NCBI GenBank assembly: GCA_021014945.1
Contig: MU266364.1
Coordinates: 1 to 64,000, forward strand
Length of the DNA stretch: 64,000 bases
Origin: Leucogyrophana mollusca
Lineage: Eukaryota; Basidiomycota; Agaricomycetes; Boletales
Direction of reading: 5' to 3'
Below the pieces are notes generated by a model. That model had not been told where the DNA came from and did not search any database. It saw only the letters and a list, made by a program, of their open reading frames with translations. This document shows positions 10,755 to 23,223 of the stretch, piece after piece (position 1 is the first letter of the stretch; each line of letters begins with the position of its first letter). A program made the position numbers and the translations under genes.

Positions 10755-13555
10755 TTCACCAGATGATATAATAATGAGTGGACGTGTTCTTTACAGTCGA
10801 CGACGACGGCGATGAGTGTTTTTGATGGAAGAAACAAAGGGCGACCTCAGGTTTCTAGGCCAGGCGCCGATTGGCCGTGGGAATAGGCCTGAGCTGTCCG
10901 AGAGTACAAACAAACGCAAACATTACCGGTGGCTGAACAACGAACGCAGGAACCTCGTCATTGGCTAGTGACTTTCATGTGTACACGATGCTAAGGGGTG
11001 TTTCTTCAACCTCTGTGGGGAGCTTGTGCCTTCTGCCTCGTCTCGAATTCGTCAGTAGACTACGCATTATAGCCCAGCTCCGTCTTGTTGTGCCTCTTGG
11101 ACTGCTTGCTTCCCCACACTGGGTATATCTCGTCAGTTCCTTGCTTCCTGGGCGTTGTGGAGTGCGTACCGGCCCATCTAGGGACCCGCTGAGCCTGCTG
11201 TTGGTCAAGTGGGTCGATGAAGGCCTTCAATCGCGTTTAGATTGGGTACGCAACGCCACCTAGGTCATCGCACCCATTTTTACAGGCGAGAAAAAGTAGG
11301 TGCCCGTGTTCTTGACTTCAACGGTGCCTGTTTGAAATGGTAGCCTCGGTACCTACTATCCGGCCCCTCGAGCCTTTCAACCGATAAATTGCTCCAGGTG
11401 GGTTACCGTAACCTTCCAAACTATATATATGGTTATGATCCTCGGTATGTCGCACACTTTCAAAAAGACTGCCTGATTAATACCGCCCACTGACGCCCAT
11501 AAATTTGCTGTGGTGCTCCATCAGGCCCTTTGCGAAAACAGCTTAACCAGCCGATTAGGAACACCGTCGAAGGTGAAAGCTTCCCCGCATCAAGTGTTCC
11601 GAGCTCTTCGGATGGTCACATCGGCAAATGTGGCCGGACTCCTGATGCTGTGGCTGAGGTATAGGGTCTCAAGCGACTCATCAAACGTAGGCGCGCAGCA
11701 TCACCAAATCTCGAAGCAGTCACTGGTCGAGAATACATCAAATCCAGGTGCACGATCTTTGTCGTGAGTGCATTTTAATGAATACTTGCGATTAGCTGCG
11801 AATAGCGTTTGATGTCACACAAAGAGCTAGGCCTTCAACCCTGTGCCTGGGGTCTGCCCTTTCTCATACGCTGACATCGCCTGGATTTACACGAACTTAA
11901 CCAGCTGCATGGACGTGATACCCGTTCTTGCTCGTGGGTGTTTGGCCATTGAATTCTATGCCGACGGACATGAGAACGATCCCGTGGTAAACCCAGAGCG
12001 TTAGGTTGTCAGTCCCATGATTGGAGTATGGGCGCATTTTCACGAGTTTCCACTCATATGGATGACAGGTAATATGTACTCGCAACAACATCGGTCGAGT
12101 GACACTCGCGAAAGCCACTTTCACATCGCAGAATTACTAAGTTTCGATTATGAACCTATTGACCTACGACGGTGAGTTTTCGTGCAAAAGCCAGGCTGCG
12201 AAGGCTCATACTTTCTCCATCCGTAGTGGCCAGAAGTTTCGTATGTAGATGGTCGATCATTTGCCCTATGCTGAAAGTGGTCAAGGCAAAGCCCCCCCTG
12301 GCCTTGTCAGTGTATCTCGCCCAGGAGGGACTCGGTTGCAGTTCTAACCGCGTGGTATTCTGCACTTATCCCCGGCACAGGGGCTAGTATTTTGAGCAAC
12401 GTTACGTCACCTGCACACCATTTCGCTGTAGCTACCTATCTGTGTGTACATGCTTTGCAGCGGACCTGCGCACCGTTACGGCTCGAGGTATGTTCCTTCG
12501 AGACCATCACTAATCGGTTTTTGTCTGATATTCACAGGCGCTGGCAGTCTCCCGCTATCAGTAAAGCTTGCGAGACTCGTTTGCCATAATCGGCTACGTT
12601 CAAACTTCTTGGTTGGATTTTTTTATTACCTGGAAAGGTATGTTTCATATGAGTGCCGCTGGAACGGCTTCTGGTTGCGGTGGTAATGCTTCGCCGTCCT
12701 CACGAGAGCGAGGGAATTATGTGGGATATGCGGATTCGGATGCTTCACAGTGATGTATGAAGATTGGCGGGATTCTACGTTTTCAGTGTTTCATTGCTAC
12801 CAGATTAACTCCATAGGTGGTATCTGTTCTCAATCTTGTTTTGTATTCATACTCATCTCCGCTGCACAGCCGGTCATTCAGTCGAATCGATTGTTGCCTC
12901 TCTCCCGAATGCGTTATGGCCTGGCTTTGGTGCGGGCAACGTGCCGCCTGCTTCGAGACCAAGACCGTCATCAGACCTATCATGCGTGACTTGGAACCCG
13001 AAAGTAGGTTACTTCATGTCTGACCTTCAAACTATTGTTCTTGACCAGTTACTTTCGACGGTGAGTCTGGTATTCGGATCCGCGAGGACACCAGACTCAT
13101 TGTGCGAGCCTTTCTTCATGTCCGTCGCATCTCCTCAGCCGACAAACGTGCACGTCATCACAGGGGTTCTTTCCTACTCCGATTTATGACCAGTACATTG
13201 ACACCCGTTGGGGATTCGATAGCTGCTCTTCCCAAGTCACCTCATTTCGGGTCGGTACATAATATCACTGCACGTAACACTGTGTCCATCACTTAGGCTT
13301 CATTGCCTGTGTGGTGACTTCATGGTCATGGTCGCGATACGCCTTCACGTCAACGTTTACGATCGGTGGCAGATCAACTGATGGCTGGAGGGGATGTGGT
13401 CGCACGCAATCGCCTCATCTTGTCTTCAATCATTCACAAGAGTTTTCACTAGCGGTTCGCCGGCTTATCTCCACATCGCATGGGTTATACATAGTCAAAG
13501 TTTGCCTGCAGGAAACGCTTTCCGTACACATCAATGTGTGATTGCGTCCGGTGAT
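10755..13555. other. 2.8 kb with no supported gene
   Basis: ORFs on both strands are short and none shows a known motif. Isolated intron-like pieces occur (for example gtatgttcc to attcacag at 12488-12538) but I could not chain them into a coding model. It may be decayed coding DNA or regulatory sequence. No inverted repeats, long tandem repeats or reverse-transcriptase motifs are visible. Confidence 0.4.
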
Positions 13556-15580
13556 CTATTCCTCTGTCCTCGACAAGCTGAAAATACCACCGACTTGATC
13601 ACGAGAACCTGATGACCGCCATCTTCCAACAAGTACACGGCGACTTTGCATATATCCTTCAAAGATCCAAGTCCCACATCCAGCATCGCCAGCACTCTTC
13701 TGAATTTGACGATCAGCATGACACCGTAAGCAATAGCCAAATGACCCACCGGCTTCCTGGTTAGGATGATAAGGCCATCGGATAAGCGCACCCTCCCCGC
13801 AAAGTTATAAGCCCCCCAAGCCGCATCATACTTTTGTGGGGTCTGTTCACCCTCGACGTCAGTTGAATATCGTTGTACCACCACATGGAATCTCCTCACC
13901 TCGCCAGTAATTACGACATCTAGAGGCTGTCGCGCTGAACCCTCGCCGCTCTCGGGTGCACTGTGCAGTCGCAACGGCTCGTAGCTATACTCCCCGAAAG
14001 AGCTGCCGTCAGAGAATTCGTTATTCTCCTGATTAATTGCATGAGCTGACATCCGTGGAATCATGAAGGAAAAGTACACACTGATATTTCTCCGGGGCTG
14101 CCAAGGGAAGACCCCTGCGGGAAAACCCCTTCCTCGAAGCCACCATCGGCACTGACAGGGAATGGCAAGTATGGACTAAAGCACAGGTGCTCCTGAAGCC
14201 GGCATTGAATTGGCTGCCTGCATACGAAATCTGGCGATTCGGCAAAGGTGGTTCGATCGGTGGCGCCTTGGCATCCGTTCACGGGCGACACCTGTGCAAC
14301 ACAGTCAGCTATTATATTCGCATTCGGCTAGAATCGTCCCCATACCATATAGCTGCCTTCCCAAAGTCCCGCCAGCAATCCAGGAATATACGATCGGAGT
14401 TTCTGAGTCTCGTCGCGTAGGTCCAAGTGCCGGGCGATGCGATAGAAGTCCTCGTCATGAGCAGCACTTCTTGATGGCCGTTTGGCTCCTATGGCGCCAC
14501 GCAAGACAGATATAGGGCGTTGCGTTTGATGGAAGGAATCCGCCACAAGTGGAGTCCTTCGCTCAGCGATCGCGAAGAAGTCCTCTCTGGTTGGTCCGGG
14601 ACGCGAAGCCGTGGTGGCCGCCGCTCTGTTCAGAGGAAGATGAGGAGGAACCTGGAGTGCGGAAACCTCCTTCAGGGCGAACGTAAGGAATATGGAACCC
14701 GACATCAGGAGTAAGCTGGGGCATGTTACGGCAAATGCTCTGTAATAATCGCTGTGGGTCGTGAGTCTATTTTTGAGCGACGCGTCAATCACGGTATCGG
14801 AACGGTCATCTAGACCGTCTGGAGTCGTCTGTATTCCGTATGTTTCTATGCCATAAGCATCAATGGAAGAGCACTAAAAGTAGTCGTTACAGAAAGCCCT
14901 TCGATATTAAGGTGAGATGTCTCGCCTTTGACGCAGCCACTGCGAAGGGACGGAAGAAGGAAAGCAATTCATTGCGTTCCTCTACTGGAAGATCTAGGAT
15001 AAACTCTACCAAACAAGGTTCAGAGATATCCCGAGCGTGGAGGATAGAACTTACCCCGAGACCACGTCAGGCACGCTATTGACATAGCCAACGAGATAAT
15101 GGTGACAGGGCGATCAGAAGACAAACTATAGGCGGCCCATCCCTCGCGTAACTGGCGGAAAAGATGTCGCATGAAAGCCGAGATACCTGCAGCCTGGAGC
15201 TGCATCTCGTTCAGGCCATCGCTCTCAAGGATCATCAAGTATATGGTCCACAAGTCGGCGATGATGGACCCCCTCTCCAGTTGGCAATGACGGACGCGAC
15301 GTAGAACTCGACAACGTTGCTGGAGTTCAGCTGCAAGGAAAGAAGATGGCATCCAGGGGGCATAGCATCTACGAGATGATGAAACGAGGTCGAACTTGGC
15401 GCGAAAGGTGCGTGCATAAAGCTGGGGACATGCGCGGGGTGTAAGAGAGTCGTGGATTGTGCGGCTGCAGAGTTGAAGCTGGAATATTGAATCCGGAGGT
15501 CTCAACGTGTCAGACGCCACAGAGAAGAAGACTATGGTTGTGAGTACATCGAGGGGGATGGTTTCCAAGGGTGAAGGCAT
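13556..15580 (-). CDS. F-box-type protein, paralogue A
   Basis: Seven exons: 15580-15055, 15005-14926, 14873-14346, 14291-14082, 14028-13900, 13842-13750 and 13699-13556, giving 569 aa with phase kept throughout. The N-terminus ETIPLDVLTTIVFF...LQLCSRTIHDSL...PQLYARTFRAKFD is the degenerate F-box plus linker found in a large Agaricomycete family. Conserved family blocks follow: WTIYLMILESDGLNEMQL, QVPPHLPLN, LWEGSYM, PLDVVITGE, AWGAYNFAGRVRLSDGLIIL, and a final GTWIFEGYMQSRRVLVGRWR. Such proteins probably act as substrate receptors of SCF ubiquitin ligases; that is inferred. Intron 2 (14925-14874) has a GC instead of a GT donor; exons 1 and 2 have exactly the same lengths (526 and 80 nt) as in paralogue B, which supports the junction. 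It runs opposite to paralogues B and C. Confidence 0.8.
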
Positions 15581-15975
15581 GGTGATCTGAGTAACATTAT
15601 GGACCGAGACAAGGTCCTTTTAAAGGGATCGGGTGCATGAACATCGGAGCGCCGTAGTGTGAACGGCAAACATCGTGGATGTGGAAGGAGACGTGGTTTA
15701 GACCTTGCATGATCGCCGTGCGTTCGTACCGGAAGCTTGCCTTTTCCTGTTGGGAAAATAAATACGCTCGAGTTACAGAAATGAACATACTGCGAGATCA
15801 AGATCTTGATTCATGTCCTGTCCAGTGTACTTGCGTGTGCCTGGCAGTGCTCTCATATAACCGTCTTCGAATCCGATGCTACCGTACGTAGGTCGCCGTG
15901 GATGCCACGAGTGAAGGATTCATAAGGAGGACTTCTATTTTTTCATGACAGCCGTGATTTCCTTCGCCTCGTCCG

Positions 15976-16449
15976 TCAAAGAACAACATCAGGAAGGTCC
16001 GCGTGGGAGCGCGCCCGGTCAGTGAGACCCAATGACACATACTTGGTCCTTTGCACGCACGGGTTGCCAGAGAACAGGCAGGGAACAAACCACAAAGCTG
16101 CGTTAACCTGTGATGTCGCAAAGACCAGCCCATCTGAGAAAACGGAACATCCGAGATGGAAGGTCTGACCCGAATCAGCCACTCCCGCGGTGGCTCAGGC
16201 TGCGCAGACACGAGTGAACTGACAAGATGGCGGGGCGCTTACCCATCCAACATCTCGAGAAAGCGGATGCGAGTAGTCCGAATCGGCACCGGAACAATTC
16301 AGCTTTCTACCTCTGCGCCCACTTAATCGATCGCATGTACGGAGAATTTCAGAAGAAAATGAGTAGAGAATGTAAAACCAAAGGCTGATAGCGCCACGGA
16401 ATACGCCAGAATCGGAGCTCGCGAGATGAAGCTGGCCTGAAACACACAT
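15976..16449 (-). CDS. Doubtful small three-exon reading frame
   Basis: A phase-consistent chain can be drawn: 16449-16243, 16199-16170 and 16107-15976, with acceptable GT-AG borders, giving 122 aa. I recognise no domain. The composition is not clearly protein-like, and such chains arise by chance in 1.4 kb of DNA. It is recorded because all three junctions keep phase. Otherwise 15581-16988 shows no gene. Confidence 0.15.
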
Positions 16450-16988
16450 CGTGTTCTGCAATTGATCCCCATTGATCCAAAGTTAACCTTGTCACCCTGA
16501 TCGGCTTACCATCTATGATGCACTCACACGATTTGATTCTACCAGGCTCCCTCTATCGCGGTTAGCCAAAGATCGCCGATTCTACGAAAGGCAAGCCCGT
16601 GCTGCGTATATGGGCGTGCCGCCCGTCGCGGTCGTCGTACGGGGCTGCGCTGGTGCTTGGCGCGCATAGTGATCTGCTCAATGGCCATGAGTGTTATCTT
16701 TACGCATGAGGGGTTTTGTACGTGACAACGAATCAGCGAGCATTTAATGAAACGCACGATGCAGGAACGCATGGGTAATGTCTTCATTTCGTCCCAGACT
16801 GATGCATTGGGCTGAGGAGCTGGGTATTGCTTGGCGCTCGATAAGTAGGTGCTTAACACGCAGGAAGAGATCGCAAACGGGATCGTGTAGTCATTTGCAA
16901 ATGAAATATACTGCACGGACATTCCAACATTTCACCCATTGTACACTTAGGATTACACCACCATTTCGCTTCTTGCAACGGTCGTCGA

Positions 16989-18008
16989 TTACAGTTCTGT
17001 TGCGAAGTTTGAGCAAGATCCATTAAGAAATTAATCAAATAGCGCTTACTTTGCATCGCGGCGATATCAGTGCTTTGAATGTAGTCTTCGAACTCAGAGA
17101 GCTTCTCCTGCAACTCGTCAAGAGAAACCAACTCATCCTCTGAAGAACATATGAATAAAGACGTGCTGATGATTTTTTCACCAACGCACCGACAACGAGA
17201 GTGATTTGAAGCTTCTTAATGCCAAACCCGATCGCGACAAGCTTACTAGCTCCCCAGACTAAGCCCTCCATTTCCACAGACCGGACGGAGTCTTCCAAAG
17301 CTTTCATGTCCGTCTCGTCGTCCCAAGGTTTCACCTCCAAGGTCACGACAGACTAGCAGGCAGAGTTAACACATGTTTTATATTGTACATACAAAGGATG
17401 GCACTGAAAGTGATAATTAAGAGGGCGGGTACTGACTTTCGCGATGGTCTTGGGCTTGTTGGCCTTCTTGGCATTGTAAGCTGCAACACGTTCAGCCTTG
17501 ATTCTCTCCGCTTCTGCGTCATCTTCATCATCATCGCCGAAAAGGTCGACTTCATCTTCGTCTTCTTCCGCGGTGGCCGCAGCAGGTGCGGATCCGACGA
17601 AGGCCTGCCCAGCAGTGCTCGAACCAGGAAGGGAGTCGAATTCGGCGGTATATGATTTGATGTGGGAGTACCACCTCGCCGTGTGCGGATGAGCCGCATC
17701 GGGAGCGGTGATCAACTTGTAAACATGTACGTCTGCTTGGGAGGGCGTGTACCTGCCAGAATAAAAAGAGTAGTCAATTACTTGTTCAAGCAGTGGCAAA
17801 TCGATGGAAGATCAGATTGCTAGGGAAAAAGCTATCGGCATATTTGAGCAGCGGTGTCTAGTCGCTTCTTGGAAACACGGACCATAGCGTATGAATCATC
17901 ATGAAAAATAGATAGAGACGGCGTAGAAAATGAACGGTGCTCTGCTTACCCTTCTACGTAAGACCTGGTTACCAGGTGTTGTTCAAGAGCATCCAGGTTG
18001 AGGGACAT
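16989..18008 (-). CDS. Translation elongation factor eEF1B beta (GDP/GTP exchange subunit)
   Basis: Five exons: 18008-17950, 17752-17437, 17352-17190, 17139-17050 and 16996-16989, giving 211 aa. The protein recharges eEF1A with GTP. The N-terminal part is GST-C-like ([19 protein letters not shown]), followed by the acidic linker [15 protein letters not shown], then the exchange domain: [38 protein letters not shown], and [20 protein letters not shown]. The last exon is only 8 nt. It turns the in-frame but non-conserved read-through at 17049 into the canonical ending AMQKL-stop, so the splice is convincing. Length and domain order match eEF1B beta of other fungi. Another subunit of the same complex, eEF1B gamma, is encoded at 63.0 kb. 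Confidence 0.93.
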
Positions 18009-21000
18009 ATTTGATGACTTGCGAGATGGATGGATGGAGGTTTTGGTCAAGGTTCAACGAGGCTCAAACTCCAATCGATTGGAATTAATTTTTAAAGTTT
18101 CCTTAATATAGTGTTTAGGGCAGGCCTTCACGCGTACAATCGCACATGACCATCGACCACGGCTGCTTGCAGTCCAGTAAACTGTTAACTGCGCCTCCAT
18201 GCACTTGAGGCATTTCTGCGGCATTCAGCCCCCAGTTATGCATTTAACGCTGCCAAAATACCCTCGGCGGACTCACGGAAGCTGGAGAGGTAATGTATGT
18301 AACAGCCTCTTGCAATCATAACCTCATGCTAGAGATGGGCTTCATCCTGTGGCTTCTCAGTCAATTCACCGACGATCCCCGTCGTTGCAGGAAAACGTAG
18401 GACTTTGAAATCGCCCTTCTAGCCATTGTCACATAAACTTGACTAAAGAAACGAACGACGACGAACGCTGTTGTTCCCGGAATGGTACCTTTGTGTCCTT
18501 CAGGTTGTGTTTCCCGAACTGAAGTATGATCACTATCAATTCCCAGGCCCATCTTCCACGAACTCGAGGCAGGACGAAGTCCGAACCTCTACCCGTTCCC
18601 GCCCATTTTTTTTGCCTCTAAACCATGCGCACTCAATTTCTTGCGAACTCCGCAAAAATAGGTTCCGAATGTCTTCCGTTGCACTCACCTCGGCCGCTCT
18701 TAGTCGTATGTTATAGAGTATCTCCATGTCCCAATCGACCTCCGTAAGACACCGTCACCTCACGACGTTTTCTGAAGGACCTTGACATGGATCTTGCCGT
18801 TTTGGCGCATTTCCATGCTGCATTCCCATTAACGCGTAAAGAAGTTGCAGGCCTCCTCCTGCACTACATGCTCCGCGCTATAATGCGCCATACTCCCGGG
18901 TTTTCTCTTGAGGAAGTCCTCCCGAACACGAGCGACAAGTTCACCATGATGCGAGCATGTATCTTCGTTTCTTTGTCGGGGATTGAAGTCCAAGAGAACG
19001 TTTCTATGATTCTCTCTTACCCGTCTTCGGTACGCCTTTCTCCTCATCGATTCGATGAATCCCGTTGATGGTCACGGATGACTCCGCTATGACAAGTCTC
19101 CATCTTTTTTTCTCTCGCGATGGTGCGGACACCGCAGTATCCTTGACGTATAATCAACAACTGATTATGTCCAGTTCCCTCCCCTCGCAAGTTAATTTAC
19201 TTGCTCAAATGAATGGCACCTTTGTCACTGATTGCTGGAAAGCCTTTTCGTTTTCCTCTGTCCCCAACACAATGCGTTTCGGAATCAAAGGGCAACCCCC
19301 TTGTTTTGGATTTTCCTGTGTACGGATATGGCCATTGCGCTGATGGCTCGTATACGTGCCGTTATTGCGCAAGCGATTGCCGCATGTGGATTGTTCCTGT
19401 CCAATTCTTCGCTCCATTTGATATCAACCCATGGTTCATTTTACTCTCCGTTCATCGGGCTCGTCATCCTCTCCAGATGCCTGAACGTTCCCCGCTGCTC
19501 GACGTCCCCCTCCGCCGGTACTACACCCAAGTCGGTACGGTCTTATCGCTAGCTTAAGGAGCTTAGCGCGCCACCAGTACGTGAACTCAAACCACCTTCC
19601 TATATTGTTGCTTGTTGCTCTTGGGATTTCTTATTTAATCTCCAGGGCGAACTACCCAGCCGCCGGGATCGTTTCGTAAGGTACTATGGTCATCCAAGAT
19701 CGGCGATCCCACACTAAGTGGGTTGTGGTCGTACAGGTTTTCGTGAATCAAATTGCTACTTATTGAACCCATCTCAATGAACCCGTCTCTACTCGGAACG
19801 AAAGGCGCGTTTTTTTGTGGAGAGACCAGAATGAATGATTGGCACAACCAGCCCGAAGCGCTCGTTGATTTTAACTTTTTCAAGACGCCCACACATTGTG
19901 ATGGGGATTGGTCGCTATCACACCCACGGTGGTAACATGACCAGGTGAATAACCGCCAGAGAAACGCCCAAGGGAGTCCCCAGAAGGTCACATAGAATGG
20001 AATAGAGCACTTTACGGCGCTGACGACACATAGACTCTACTTCCGGGGCTACTAGGTCTCACCCAAGGGTTCTCGCGGCGTTGACTTTGGGGCGTTCAAA
20101 GGCTACACAAGTAGGTTTGTCCCGCCACATACTTACCCACAAGAGCCTGCTAAATTATAGTCATCCCGGCGAAAGTTATGCGCCCTCACCATCTTCCATC
20201 AACTCGCCCCATAACGGTCTTCCACGAGCAAACGCATTGAATGGGCTTTACCGTGACGTGAACGGCGCCACACGGGCGGAAGCGGGCTCGAATGCGGAGG
20301 CCTTCAGGCCACTATCGTAAGTTCCACTTTTGTCGAGTTTACGCCGCGAATACACTGAGGGGGCTGTGGAGGGTATGACATGTTCACCTAGTGACCTACA
20401 AGTTATGTATCGTGAGGTTACAATTGAAAAGGACCATGCGTCTATTCAATCTTCCCTAGTATGGTCGCCCCTCTTGTACCTTGTTCAATGTTGAGGTGTC
20501 TGCAATACTCATGACCGATCCAAGGTGCGACTCGCTGAGCGCTCTGGTATCTTGAGGCCTCAAGAGTGTAAATACAATACGAATGGTTACCTCCACAGTT
20601 GCACCTGGGCATGTGCTTCATGGGACCATCGGTTCAGATTCAATTCACCGGTGTGGGCGTCCAGTTTAGTGTGGTCTCAGTGTGAGAAGGCGGCCGATGC
20701 GGCCACTCGCATTTCACGAACGACTTACTTCATAGTTCAATCTATCATTCCGCATGGCACTTGAAGCCGGCTATATACCCTGCCCACGCATCTGTGGCAG
20801 CGCGACTGTCGAGGAGATATAATTGAACGTGTCAATATGTCCACAAACAGGTCTCGCCCTCTGGATAACCGATAAGGGGCCGCTCAATGGCGAAGCACAA
20901 ACCGCCCTTGGTCTGACATGAATGCAGTAATCCCGTTGGTCAATGTGATGCGCATTCCCATCGTTCCAGATCGACGGCGAATCACGAGAATCAGGGTACA

Positions 21001-22334
21001 TATCTCTCCGATCCGAATCCTGCACTTTAAGCGGTGTCTTGCACTCCCTTCAGAAGCACGATTACTGGGTCGCAGGTCTGGGCGGGCCAGTCACAGTGCG
21101 CGGGTTTAAATTCCAGTTATCCACTCCGGCAATACATCAATCAAGCGGACAGCGGGTGAATGGATGGTGTTCAGAAGAACCTCAAGAGAGGAAACCGTTG
21201 ACTGTCCATCACCACATGCTTTTGGTATTGGATCAACAATTTGCCGTTTCTTCGAGCCTTCAGATCACCTCCGTGCTGGGCGCAGATCCGAATCAGAGCG
21301 CAGGTGGTTGGGTGTGCTTGACCTGTCACTGCAGTGATCTCGTTTCCCAAAAAAAAACAAGATTTAATAGTGGAACGCTCCACAGTGAGGATACGGGATA
21401 GTTGACATACCTCCGAATATGTACGCGCCGCGTCATAGCCCCAGTACCAAACGCGCAGGGATCGGCCAACTATCCGCCGCAGGCTCCACCAATTGGCAGC
21501 CAACGTTGACGCTCAAAGCAACCCCGATTTCTGAGCTTTCGTTCGTGCTCGCGGCGAAGAGCAGCCCGCTCAATGTACACCACTGGTGGAGCCGCGACGG
21601 CTATGAGATTTTCGCGCGCCGACCAAAAAAACATGGCGTCTGTAGACGCTTTGACTTTGAGGAACATCCAACGGTTAACCGTTTATCTTCAGGCTCGATG
21701 TCAGACTACAAAGTTTTTCGTTGCACAAGCCAGATCTTCTGAGATCCTTCAACTGCGCGGAGCTGAATTCATGGAGAGCCAAAAACAGGATGGCATTGCG
21801 GTGTCACTAAAAGTCCATCCAAGGACTTGGCCAGAGTACTCCAGCCGCCTTTGCTTCTGACTCTGAGACGGTAAGGTTCCATTTATCCTAGTCGCCATCT
21901 AGCCCTCGTGCACGGGGGTGCAGGTGCGTGCGGTACTTTTACTGTACCACGTACTTCAATACCTCACGAACAAGATGCAAACTATGGCGGGTAGCAACGG
22001 CTATGATAGTAAGGCCGAGTAGTCGGAGTAAGTGCCAACCCTTCATGTTTCACCTGTTCCGCTTCTAATTTCCTAGCTGTCGTCGGGAGCCAGACCTTCG
22101 GGATCAAGTCCGAATTAGTTCTACAGACGACTTGATGAGTCGTCGTTCTTCGTCGTTCCGACTCATTCGAGCTGCTCCATGCAGCCATGTATTTGGCAAT
22201 CAAACCACTCGTTCACGAACCCGTCTGAATGGGGAGAGTCATCCAGTGAGACCTGACGCAGGCCAGTCGACGGAGCCGTGCACCAAAGGAGACACCTGGA
22301 AAGAACGCGAACCGAAATTGCCTGCTCCGCAATT
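18009..22334. other. 4.3 kb with no supported gene
   Basis: Both strands carry only short ORFs without recognisable motifs. A stretch at 18787-19557 has several fairly open plus-strand frames with hydrophobic segments (for example TDMAIALMARIRAVIAQAI) that could be remnants of a membrane-protein gene, but I could not build a spliced model. No transposase, reverse transcriptase, long repeat or RNA gene is visible. Confidence 0.4.
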
Positions 22335-22961
22335 ATGTCCGCACCTCACAATCAACATCGTCCGGCCTTGTGGCAACGCTTCCGTGAAGCCGCTCAAGAT
22401 GCGTCGACAGAACGTGTTCGCGTCTTTTACGCATCATCCAGAAGGGGGGTGTACATATTCTCTTCATGGTTTTCTACCAATTCGGAAGATCACATTGGCT
22501 CTGAGTCGGTACGGGATTGTTTGATCGGACTGACAGTGCTCCTCGTGCCAGTAGTCGGGCCATGTGCAGTTGTGACGGTCCAAGTTGTCCCCTTCAAGGC
22601 AAGATCAGGTGTTTCAGGAGATAAGACTACTGAAGTTATATGGGTTATCAGATCGCGGGGACCTGACGAACCAGAACATCCCCTGGTGTTTCTTTTGGCA
22701 GGTCTCAGCCATCTTTCGTTCGCGGAGACATGATGTTGGTCAACGCTATCTCCAAGGCATATCCCAAAAGCAGCCGCAGATACGGAGCATCAAGGTTTGT
22801 GTACAGCATCATGTATTTTGGTCGAGGTTTCTGATCTCAGATCTCATTTTTCGTCACAGTTTTCCTGCAAATATCCTTTTTGGGATGACAACCCGCAGTT
22901 TCCGGTAGTTTGGGTCGATCGTTATGTCTTCATCGATTCGGATATAACCGGTCAATTTTAA
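22335..22961 (+). pseudogene. Small membrane protein gene with a +1 frameshift
   Basis: An ATG at 22335 opens MSAPHNQHRPALWQRFREAA, continues through SRRGVYIFSSWF and a long hydrophobic segment (CLIGLTVLLVPVVGPCAVVT), and then needs a one-base shift near 22599. After the shift the frame reads QDQVFQEIRLLKLYGLSDRG and NQNIPWCFFWQVSAIF. A clean intron (22798-22860) then joins to FSCKYPFWDDNPQFPVVWVD, ending at 22961. The pieces look like one coding sequence in consecutive order, but no intron can hide the shift. Either the gene is freshly broken or one base is wrong in the sequence. Family not recognised; the layout (Trp-rich, one or two membrane segments) gives no function. Confidence 0.5.
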
Positions 22962-23223
22962 AGGTGAGAATTTCCCTTGAGCATTTATTCGGACTTCGCA
23001 GATATTACATCGTCTTCCAATGGTCTTCGCCGCCTCCGACGGGGCATAACCTGTCTCAAGGCGGCGTTCTTCCACTGGGCAATGATGCCTTACGTCGTGA
23101 GAACTTTCGGCATTCTGGCGATCTATCCCATCCAAGGCATTATTTGTCAAACTCAAGACGCCGTCAACTCATGAAATCCTCATAACATGGCCATCCTTCA
23201 GCTCGTCTGGGCTTTGTTTGAGC

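Noticed and set aside
17035..17050. Read-through version of eEF1B beta ending in [12 protein letters not shown]...
   Set aside because: The splice at 17049/16997 yields the conserved AMQKL ending, so the read-through is intron sequence.
21040..21125. tRNA B-box-like sequence (ggtttaaattcc)
   Set aside because: No matching A box or cloverleaf could be drawn around it.
22962..23185. Possible extra exon after the frameshifted membrane gene (YYIVFQWSSPPPTG...)
   Set aside because: Two frames look equally open and neither joins in phase to the preceding exon, which ends in its own stop.
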